Assembly (NCBI GenBank): GCA_003233175.1
Contig: QIKY01000212.1
Location: 1 to 38,346, forward strand
Source of the DNA: Planctomycetaceae bacterium
Lineage (GTDB): Bacteria; Planctomycetota; Planctomycetia; Pirellulales; Pirellulaceae
Direction of reading: 5' to 3'
DNA length: 38,346 nt
The notes under the pieces are model-generated. The model was not told the DNA's origin, ran no database searches, and worked only from the letters and a program-made list of their open reading frames with translations. Below are positions 1-6,071 of the stretch, piece by piece. Position 1 is the stretch's first letter; every line of letters starts with the position of its first letter. Position numbers and translations under genes: made by a program.

Positions 1-1296
1 CCGGCGTTCAATGCTCTGTTGAAAACATTGGAAGAGCCGCCGGAGCATGTGAAATTCATCTTTTGCACGACCGACCCCGAGAAAATTCCGATCACGGTTC
101 TTTCTCGTTGCCAGCGGTTCGATTTTGCTCCAGTGGAGCGCGAGGCCATTGTTGGCCGCTTGCAGCAAATCGTGGAGGCTGAAAAGGTTACGGCGGAGCC
201 CGCCGCCTTGGAGTTATTGTCGCGCCGCGCCGCCGGCTCCATGCGAGATAGCCAATCGCTGCTCGAACAATTGCTTTCTTTTTGCGGCGATCATATCAGC
301 GAAGCCGACGTGTATTCCATGCTGGGCGCTGCGAGCGTCAGTGGAATCGCTGATTTAATCGAAAACCTAGCCAATCGCGACGCCGCCACCGCGTTGGGTG
401 GTTTGGAGGCGGTGGTGGTCGCGGGCGCCGACGCCAGCCAGGTCGCGGAGCAATTATTGCAGCGCTATCGCGACCTCATGGCGGCGGCGGTGGGGGCGTC
501 GTCCGATTTGTTCGTCTCGGCGTCGGCGGGTGAACACGCCGCCTTGGAAAAAACGGCCAGCGAATTGGGCCTGGACACGATCTTGGCCACGCTGCAAATT
601 CTCGATCAAACCGTCAGCCGCATGCGGCAAAGTCTTCATGGCCGCCTGTTGATGGAAATGGCGTTGGTCCGCATTTGCAGCCTGGAAAACCTCTCCGACC
701 TCTCTTCGCTGATCGCGGAAATCCGCTCGGGAACCGTGCAGCAACCGGCGGCCGTTCAGCGGCCTGCGGGAAATGCAGCATCAAACGCTGGGGCCGCCAA
801 GGCAGCGACATCGCAGTCGCCGACGAATCCTGCGAGAAATCGTCCGGCCGCGGAAAAAAAAAAGGATAGTTTAACCGCACCGCCCAAAAAACCGGAAACG
901 GCGGCGCCTCTCACCGACCAGACCGCCCTAAACATATGGCAGCAAGTCGTTACAGTGCTTGAAGATGCGGAAGACACAAACGCCGTAATCGCCAAGGATT
1001 TCAAGTCGGCAGCAAGTTCCGGGCCAAATCGACTGGTCGTGACCTTCCCCGCGACGTATACTTTTCAAAAGGCCCAGTGCGAGCGGCCGGAGCGGCGGCG
1101 TCGGATCGAACAAGCGTTGGAATCGGTGGCCGGCAAGGGGATTCAAATCGACTTCGCAGTCGAAGCGGGCGCCCCCGAACCGGAGCGTCCCACAAAGCCG
1201 GTGAGTTCTCCCAGGCAACGAATGCAAGAGTTACGGTCGAACGAATTGGTCAGTGAAGCCATCAAACTGTTTGACGCCGAAATTGTGAGTCGCTAA
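1..1296 (+). CDS. dnaX: DNA polymerase III subunit gamma/tau, 5'-truncated by the window edge
   Basis: This is the clamp-loader ATPase that assembles the sliding clamp and holds the replicative polymerase. The frame is open from base 1. The first residues read PAFNALLKTLEEPPEHVKF, the conserved stretch just after Walker B, so roughly 120-140 N-terminal residues, including Walker A and the zinc module, lie outside the window. The sensor I region (FCTTDPEKIPITVLSRCQRF) and the SRC arginine finger are visible, followed by the AAA lid (GSMRDSQSLLEQ) and the collar domain. A Pro/Ala/Lys-rich linker at about 720-910 leads to a C-terminal tau-like domain ending at 1296. An A10 run sits inside the linker (separate entry). 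A TTG at 19 is not the start, because similarity continues upstream of it. The next gene starts 32 bases downstream, and dnaX-ybaB-recR is a conserved gene order. Identity is very secure. Confidence 0.96.
   Translation, partial: PAFNALLKTLEEPPEHVKFIFCTTDPEKIPITVLSRCQRFDFAPVEREAIVGRLQQIVEAEKVTAEPAALELLSRRAAGSMRDSQSLLEQLLSFCGDHISEADVYSMLGAASVSGIADLIENLANRDAATALGGLEAVVVAGADASQVAEQLLQRYRDLMAAAVGASSDLFVSASAGEHAALEKTASELGLDTILATLQILDQTVSRMRQSLHGRLLMEMALVRICSLENLSDLSSLIAEIRSGTVQQPAAVQRPAGNAASNAGAAKAATSQSPTNPARNRPAAEKKKDSLTAPPKKPETAAPLTDQTALNIWQQVVTVLEDAEDTNAVIAKDFKSAASSGPNRLVVTFPATYTFQKAQCERPERRRRIEQALESVAGKGIQIDFAVEAGAPEPERPTKPVSSPRQRMQELRSNELVSEAIKLFDAEIVSR
854..863 (+). promoter_or_regulatory. 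A10 slippery run in dnaX, candidate slippage site for a short gamma-like product
   Basis: Ten consecutive A residues lie in dnaX, read as GAA AAA AAA AAG GAT. A -1 shift reads AAA GGA TAG and stops at 867-869. A +1 shift reads AGG ATA GTT TAA and stops at 872-874. Both other frames therefore end within a few codons, at the junction between collar domain and tau-specific tail. Known precedents are Escherichia coli (ribosomal -1 frameshift) and Thermus thermophilus (transcriptional slippage at an A run). No convincing upstream Shine-Dalgarno stimulator or strong downstream stem is visible, so slippage by RNA polymerase is the more likely mechanism. Confidence 0.6.
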
Positions 1297-1328
1297 AGCC
1301 GCCGCCATTAAGAAAGCGAGAATAATAG

Positions 1329-1688
1329 ATGTTCAAAAACCTTTCCAATATGACGTCCATGCTTCGGCAGGCCCGCGAAATGGCGGGGAATCTGGAATCG
1401 CAACAACAACAGTTGCGGAGCGAAACCGTTTCGGCGAATGCCGGCGGCGGCATGGTGGAGGTGGAGGCCAATGGTTTGGGTGAGATCACCCGTATTAAGC
1501 TGGAGCCAAGTTTGGTGGAAGGCGGCGACCGCGAGATGATCGAAGATCTGACCCTCGCGGCGGTCAATCAGGCGATTGTCAAAGCCAAGCAGTTGAATAT
1601 GCAATCGATCCAGGATTTGGCCGGCGGCATGCCGGGGCTGCAAGATGCCCTGGCATCGCTGACCGGCGGCGGACCTCCCACGGAGTAG
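1329..1688 (+). CDS. YbaB/EbfC family nucleoid-associated protein
   Basis: A 119-residue protein of the usual YbaB/EbfC length (about 100-120). It has an N-terminal helix rich in Met, Arg and Gln (MFKNLSNMTSMLRQAREM) and a central strand region with the family's GGGMVEVEANG pattern. That is followed by GEITRIKLEPSLV and a C-terminal helix around VNQAIVKAKQ. Family members are dimeric, bind DNA and coat the nucleoid. The gene sits between dnaX and recR, its classic position, which confirms the assignment. The ATG at 1329 gives full family length, though only a weak purine-rich ribosome site (gcgag) precedes it. Confidence 0.93.
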   Translation: MFKNLSNMTSMLRQAREMAGNLESQQQQLRSETVSANAGGGMVEVEANGLGEITRIKLEPSLVEGGDREMIEDLTLAAVNQAIVKAKQLNMQSIQDLAGGMPGLQDALASLTGGGPPTE

Positions 1689-1704
1689 AGGCGTTGCGTA
1701 AAAA

Positions 1705-1730
1705 GCACGCTAAAGCGTGAACTCCAACGG
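1705..1730 (+). repeat. REP-like element, family B (single copy)
   Basis: A short hairpin, CACGC-TAAA-GCGTG (1706-1719), is followed directly by the conserved tail AACTCCAACGG. The same tail adjoins a different hairpin in two copies at 37437-37526. The stem differs between copies but stays self-complementary. Read on the minus strand the order is GTTGGAGTT then hairpin, which resembles REP elements that carry a GGAG or GTAG tetranucleotide 5' of a hairpin. It lies in the ybaB-recR gap. Confidence 0.55.
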
Positions 1731-1778
1731 TGGGTGGTTCCGCGGAGTAGGCGTTTTGATGGAGTGATTAACAATAAC

Positions 1779-2378
1779 ATGCCAGCAGTGACGGAATCGG
1801 TAGCGCGAGTGATCGACCAATTCGCCAAGCTGCCCGGCATCGGTCGCAAGTCGGCCGAGCGATTGGCGTATCACATTCTTCGCGTGCATAAATCGGAAGC
1901 GTTGGGTTTGGCCGACGCCATTCGCAATGTCCGCGAAAATGTGCGGTATTGCGGAACTTGTTACGCGCTTTCCGAAGCCGAACTTTGTCCGCTCTGCCAA
2001 GACGCCACGCGAGACGACACCCTGCTCTGCGTGGTGGAGCAACCTCGCGATGTCATGGCGATTGAGCAAACCGGCTCGTATCGGGGGATGTATCATGTGT
2101 TGCTGGGCCGCATCGCGCCGTTGGACGGCATCGGTCCTGAGCAACTCACCATTGACGCCTTGGTGGAGCGGGTCAGAACCGGGAATATCAAGGAAGTCGT
2201 GATGGCGACCAACCCCACCGTGGAGGGCGATGGCACAAGTTTGCATATTTCAAATTTGCTGGCCGACTTTCCCGTCACGATGACGCGATTGGCCCGCGGC
2301 GTGACCTCCGGCAGCGTTCTGGAGTTCACCAATAAGGAAATTCTCACCGATGCTTTAATGGGCCGCCAGAAGCTCTAA
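1779..2378 (+). CDS. recR: Recombination mediator protein RecR
   Basis: A 199-residue RecR, the usual length. RecR works with RecO and RecF to load RecA onto gapped DNA. The N-terminal helix-hairpin-helix contains [18 protein letters not shown] four-cysteine zinc finger follows (CGTC ... CPLC). The Toprim domain begins with [15 protein letters not shown] and carries the family glycine-rich loop [18 protein letters not shown]. It ends with the conserved TNPTVEGD ... [15 protein letters not shown]. The frame is open further upstream, but the ATG at 1779 gives the canonical N-terminus and has GGAG 12 bases before it. The upstream extension (from 1734) would run through the end of the family B repeat and is rejected. 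Confidence 0.96.
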   Translation: MPAVTESVARVIDQFAKLPGIGRKSAERLAYHILRVHKSEALGLADAIRNVRENVRYCGTCYALSEAELCPLCQDATRDDTLLCVVEQPRDVMAIEQTGSYRGMYHVLLGRIAPLDGIGPEQLTIDALVERVRTGNIKEVVMATNPTVEGDGTSLHISNLLADFPVTMTRLARGVTSGSVLEFTNKEILTDALMGRQKL

Positions 2379-2475
2379 ACCAGGAATAGTGAGTGAAGGG
2401 TGGACGCGGCCCGCGTTGGGTGGCGAAAAAAGGTACAATTGATGAATCGCACTGAAGTGATTGAGTTGGCGCCTG

Positions 2476-2508
2476 AGAAGCCCGGCTTTTTCAAAAAGCC
2501 GGGCTTCT
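2476..2508. repeat. 33-bp perfect palindrome, family A copy 1
   Basis: Two 16-bp arms (2476-2491 and 2493-2508) are exactly complementary around a single central C. The outer arm reads AGAAGCCCGGC and the centre is TTTTT-C-AAAAA. The second copy of the same design is at 21391-21423. It lies in the 183-base gap between recR and rpoN and could fold as a strong hairpin. No T run follows the hairpin beyond its own centre, so a simple intrinsic terminator is not assured. A TACAAT hexamer at 2434-2439 lies upstream, but no matching -35 was seen. Confidence 0.8.
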
Positions 2509-2561
2509 AAATTGGGCTGCGGTTATTCCACACTTCCTCAACGATTGTAAAGAACGGATCC

Positions 2562-4043
2562 ATGCGGCTTTCTTTTGGACTAGAACAGAAACTCGCCCAG
2601 AAGCAAATTCTGGCGCCTCGGATGATCCAATCGATGGAGATTCTGCAACTACCCATTATGGAGTTGCAGGAGCGCATCGAGCAGGAAATGAATGAGAATC
2701 CGCTGCTGGAGCAGCGCGAAGCCGATCCCGATGTTCCCGACGTTCAAGCCGATGTGGAAAACCCCGACGCACCGGCTGAACCGGAACGCGAATTGGTTGT
2801 CGACGATGCGCACAATAACGAAGAAGATTTCGAGCGTCTGCTCAACATGGGCGACGACCTGCCCGACGCCTACGAAGAGCGCACGCGCAGCTCGTCCAAC
2901 CGCATGGAGGAAGAGGCGGGACGCAAGCACGATGTCATGGCCAACGCCGTGGCGCGCGCCGAATCGCTCTACGATTGCCTCGACCACCAACTCGGCGAGT
3001 TGGCGCTCGATGGCGAACTGAAATTGCTGGCGGAGAAAATCATCTCCGGGCTCGATTCCAACGGCTATCTTAAAAACAGCCTGGAAGATCTGCTGCCGCC
3101 CGACGCCAGCGAAGAACAGTTGGCCGCCGCCCGGCATGCCTTGGCGATCGTGCAAAGCCTCGATCCGGCGGGCGTCGGCGCGCGTTCGCTGAAAGAATGC
3201 TTGCTACTGCAACTCGACGAGGGCGCTCCGTTTTACGAAGAACTGAAAACGCTCATTTCCAACCACTTGGAAGACCTACGCGATAACCGCCTGCCCGCCA
3301 TCCAACGCGTCACCCAATATTCCATCCAGACCATCCAGACGGTTTGGGCGGAGCTTCGCAAGCTGAATCCGAAACCGGGCGCCGACTTCGCGGAGGTGAT
3401 CGTGAGAACGGTCACTCCCGATATTTTTCTGGAGCAAGACGATAGCGGCGAGTACCGCGTGCGTTTGGAAGATGGCCGCACGCCGCGGTTGTTTATCAGC
3501 GCCTATTACCGGGAGCGATTGCGAAACGGCGACGCCACGCCCGAAGAGCGGGAGTTCCTCAAGCGAAAAGTAAACGCCGCGCAGTGGCTGATCGAATCGA
3601 TTGAGCAGCGCCGCAGCACGATCACGAAAGTCGCTCAGGAAATTGTCAATCATCAACGGCAGTTTTTCGAGCAAGGTCCGCAGGCGATTGAGCCGTTGAA
3701 AATGCAACAAATCGCGGACCGGGTCGGCGTGCATGTGACGACGGTCAGCCGGGCGGTCGACGACAAATGGATCCAAACGCCGCGTGGTATTTTCCCCCTG
3801 AAGCGGTTTTTCGTGGGCGGCGCCCGCAGCGACGATGGCGAAGAAGTCGCCTGGGATCGGATCCGCATGCAGCTCCAGGAGTTGATCGACAAGGAAGACA
3901 AACGCAAGCCTTATAGCGACGACGAAATCGTCAAGCGTTTGAAGAACGAAGGCATGAACGTGGCCCGCCGCACCGTGACCAAGTACCGAAAAAAGATGGG
4001 CATTCCCAGCTCCCGCCAGCGCCGCGATTGGGCTAAGAAATAG
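2562..4043 (+). CDS. rpoN: RNA polymerase sigma-54 factor RpoN
   Basis: A 493-residue sigma-54, normal family length. Region I, which contacts activators, is clear: LEQKLAQKQILAPRMIQSMEILQLP, written here as consecutive residues 7-31, followed by ELQERIEQEMNENPLLEQ. An acidic region II follows (Asp/Glu-rich, about residues 50-110), then the core-binding domain (LDSNGYL ... SLDPAGVGARSLKECL). The helix-turn-helix is near MQQIADRVGVHVTTVSRAV, with RGIFPLKRFF after it. The RpoN box ARRTVTKYRKKMGIPSS near the C-terminus recognises the -24 element. The ATG at 2562 starts the canonical N-terminus, with only a weak GGA before it. A degenerate sigma-54 activator-like protein is encoded 4.6 kb downstream. 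Confidence 0.97.
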   Translation: MRLSFGLEQKLAQKQILAPRMIQSMEILQLPIMELQERIEQEMNENPLLEQREADPDVPDVQADVENPDAPAEPERELVVDDAHNNEEDFERLLNMGDDLPDAYEERTRSSSNRMEEEAGRKHDVMANAVARAESLYDCLDHQLGELALDGELKLLAEKIISGLDSNGYLKNSLEDLLPPDASEEQLAAARHALAIVQSLDPAGVGARSLKECLLLQLDEGAPFYEELKTLISNHLEDLRDNRLPAIQRVTQYSIQTIQTVWAELRKLNPKPGADFAEVIVRTVTPDIFLEQDDSGEYRVRLEDGRTPRLFISAYYRERLRNGDATPEEREFLKRKVNAAQWLIESIEQRRSTITKVAQEIVNHQRQFFEQGPQAIEPLKMQQIADRVGVHVTTVSRAVDDKWIQTPRGIFPLKRFFVGGARSDDGEEVAWDRIRMQLQELIDKEDKRKPYSDDEIVKRLKNEGMNVARRTVTKYRKKMGIPSSRQRRDWAKK

Positions 4044-4201
4044 CCCGCCGGTTTTCGCCCCGCCCCATCTCGCGCGAACAGGCTTCGCGTTTTTTGTAAC
4101 CGTCCATCGGTTTTGAGCCGTCGGCCAGATTGCTTTCGCATTTCCACACGCCGTGCGGCGGAAGTCCAGACATTTCTCGGCCGTTTCCAGGTGAACATTT
4201 C

Positions 4202-4380
4202 AACGCAAAGAACGCAAAGGCGCGGAGGGCCGCAGAGGACAGGCGCCAATCATCCTCGGCTCAAGTTGACGATGCGAATTCAATCGCATATCCGATAACC
4301 ATCGCCGAGATTCCCCCTGCTTTCATTTTGTCATTGTCTTCTCTATTTCTTTTTCTCTGCGGCCCTCTGCGTTTCTCCTT
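4202..4380. repeat. Inverted low-complexity arms flanking a decayed GxxExxY gene
   Basis: The left arm (4202-4240) is a run of AACGCAAAG-like units. The right arm (4351-4380) carries its complement. The perfect shared core is GAGGGCCGCAGAG at 4225-4237 and CTCTGCGGCCCTC at 4355-4367. Together they bracket the pseudogene at 4243-4326. The surrounding gene-free stretch, 4044-4606, holds nothing else I can identify apart from these arms, the pseudogene and the small palindrome at 4514-4532. Confidence 0.6.
4243..4326 (-). pseudogene. N-terminal remnant of a GxxExxY family gene
   Basis: Reading the minus strand from ATG at 4326 gives MKAGGISAMVIGYAIEF. After a one-base shift the text continues HRQLEPRMIG. 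This matches the start of GxxExxY proteins, which typically read (V/I)IGxAIEVHxxLGPGLLE. The family is about 125 residues long; here everything after about residue 28, including the GxxExxY motif and the C-terminus, is missing. The left low-complexity arm begins immediately after the break. The function of the family is not known. Assignment rests on motif recognition by eye; a translated search would settle it. Confidence 0.55.
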
Positions 4381-4513
4381 TTTCGTAGCCGCATATCGGT
4401 TCTTCGCCGCCGGACAGATTACCCTCCTATTTCCCGCGCCACCGTGAACGGTTACAGTTTTTCGCCACGTGAAGATTGGCTCTTTGGGAATTTCAATGGG
4501 TGCCCTCGCCGTT

Positions 4514-4532
4514 TTGAGTATGTTATGCTCAA
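4514..4532. promoter_or_regulatory. Small palindrome upstream of the DUF1501 operon
   Basis: The sequence TTGAGTATGTTATGCTCAA folds as an 8-bp stem (one G-T pair) with a GTT loop. It lies 75 bases before the chosen start of the DUF1501 gene, where an operator or leader hairpin would be plausible. No matching -35/-10 pair was convincing. Low certainty. Confidence 0.3.
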
Positions 4533-4606
4533 GTGTTGAGAAAAATGCCAAAATAGCGTTATTCCATACAGCAACAGCCGCGTGCGAATACTGGGAGATT
4601 CACGAT

Positions 4607-5983
4607 ATGCTCGATCTGATAGGCAGCGGAAAATCGCGAACGTGCAACGGCGCCACGCGGCGAGATTTTCTCAAAGTCGGCACGCTCGGCGCCGCGGGGC
4701 TCTCCCTGCCGCAATATCTGGCGGCCAAGGAGCAGGGGCTGGTCGACAAAAAGCACGACAACCGCGCGGCCATTATGATTTTTAATCTCGGCGCGCCCAG
4801 CCAGCTCGACACCTTCGACATGAAACCCGACGCCCCGGCTGAAATCCGCGGGCCCTTCAAGCCGATCCAAACTGCGTCACCCGAAATTCTGCTCTCGGAA
4901 ATTTTGCCTCGCCACGCCAAGGTGGCCGACAAATTCTCCTTGGTTCGCTCCTGCTACCACTCGGGCGCCGCCGTGCATGACGCCGGTTGGCAAATGATGC
5001 AAACGGGCCGCCTGTTCACCGGCGGCGTCAATACGCCGCACGCCGGCGCCGTGGTGAGTTATCTGCGGGGTCGTAAGTCGGATCTACCCGCACACGCTGT
5101 TCTTCCGCAGCCGATGGGTCGCGGCGGCGGCGGTTTGCCCAACGGGCAATCGGGCGGCTTCCTCGGCAAAGCGCACGATCCTTTTGCGCTAATGGCCGAC
5201 CCTTCGCAGGAAAATTTCAAGGTTCCCGATCTCCTGCCGCCGGCAGATATTGGCGTGGCGCGGCTGGAGCGGCGGCGGCGGATGCGCGAGGTCGTCGATT
5301 CGACGCTGAAAAGTTTCGAGGCCACCGAAAACGCCAAGATGCTCAATGAGAATTTCGCCACGGCGTATCGTCTCATGACCAGCCCGGCGGCGCGGGAGGC
5401 GTTCGATCTCTCGAAAGAGCCGACCAAGGTGCGCGAGCGATACGGCATGAACCGCTTTGGCCAGTGCTGTTTGCTTTCGCGGCGGCTGATCGAAGCCGGC
5501 GTGCGTTTCGTCACGATCAACACCTTCCTCACCGTGTTCGACGAAATCACTTGGGATATTCACGGCTCCAAGCCGTTTACCTCAATTGAAGGCATGCGCG
5601 ATATCGTGGCCCCGATGTACGACCAAGCCTATAGCGCCCTGATCGAAGATCTGTTCGATCGCGGCATGCTCGACGACACGCTGGTCTGCAACGTGGCGGA
5701 GTTTGGCCGCACGCCGCGCGTGAATCCGGCCGGCGGACGCGACCATTGGCCGCAATGTTTTACCTGCTACTTTGCCGGCGGCGGCGTCCAAGGCGGTCGC
5801 GTCGTGGGCCGCAGCGACCCGATCGGCGGCGTGCCGGCGGAGCGTCCCACCGAACCGGCGGAAGTCATCGGCACGGTGTTCCATAGCCTGGGTTTCAAGC
5901 TCGACACGCTGCTGCCCGGCCCCGGCGGGCGGCCGTATCCGCTGGTCGACTCCGGCTACCATGAAATCAAGGAACTGTTTTAA
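4607..5983 (+). CDS. DUF1501 domain protein with Tat signal
   Basis: A 458-residue exported protein. The N-terminus carries a twin-arginine signal (ATRRDFLKVGTLGAAGLSLP) ending near QYLAA. The DUF1501 body follows, with RAAIMIFNLGAPSQLDTFDM, the HDAGWQMMQTG segment, NVAEFGRTPRVNPAGGRDHW and a final GTVFHSLGF. DUF1501 is related to the alkaline phosphatase/sulfatase fold, and the EFGRTP ... GRDHW block is its hallmark. No substrate is known. The frame extends upstream to 4469, but ATG 4607 has GGGAG nine bases ahead and starts just before the Tat motif. The DUF1549/DUF1553 partner follows after 88 bases, so the two are probably co-transcribed. Confidence 0.92.
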   Translation: MLDLIGSGKSRTCNGATRRDFLKVGTLGAAGLSLPQYLAAKEQGLVDKKHDNRAAIMIFNLGAPSQLDTFDMKPDAPAEIRGPFKPIQTASPEILLSEILPRHAKVADKFSLVRSCYHSGAAVHDAGWQMMQTGRLFTGGVNTPHAGAVVSYLRGRKSDLPAHAVLPQPMGRGGGGLPNGQSGGFLGKAHDPFALMADPSQENFKVPDLLPPADIGVARLERRRRMREVVDSTLKSFEATENAKMLNENFATAYRLMTSPAAREAFDLSKEPTKVRERYGMNRFGQCCLLSRRLIEAGVRFVTINTFLTVFDEITWDIHGSKPFTSIEGMRDIVAPMYDQAYSALIEDLFDRGMLDDTLVCNVAEFGRTPRVNPAGGRDHWPQCFTCYFAGGGVQGGRVVGRSDPIGGVPAERPTEPAEVIGTVFHSLGFKLDTLLPGPGGRPYPLVDSGYHEIKELF

Positions 5984-6071
5984 TTCCCGCGCTGGCGGCC
6001 CCGCCTTGTTGACTCCTTCTGCTGCCTCCTGCTGTTGTCGTTTCCTCCTGCTTTACTGGGAGTTCGTTCTA

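Noticed and set aside
2476..2508. Palindrome as an ordinary intrinsic terminator of recR
   Set aside because: The hairpin is strong but is not followed by a T tract, and the same element also occurs inside a coding region. A termination role is possible but not shown.
5772..6071. An in-frame 100-codon extension of the DUF1549/DUF1553 gene
   Set aside because: It overlaps the DUF1501 gene in another frame and would bury the clear signal peptide that starts at 6072.
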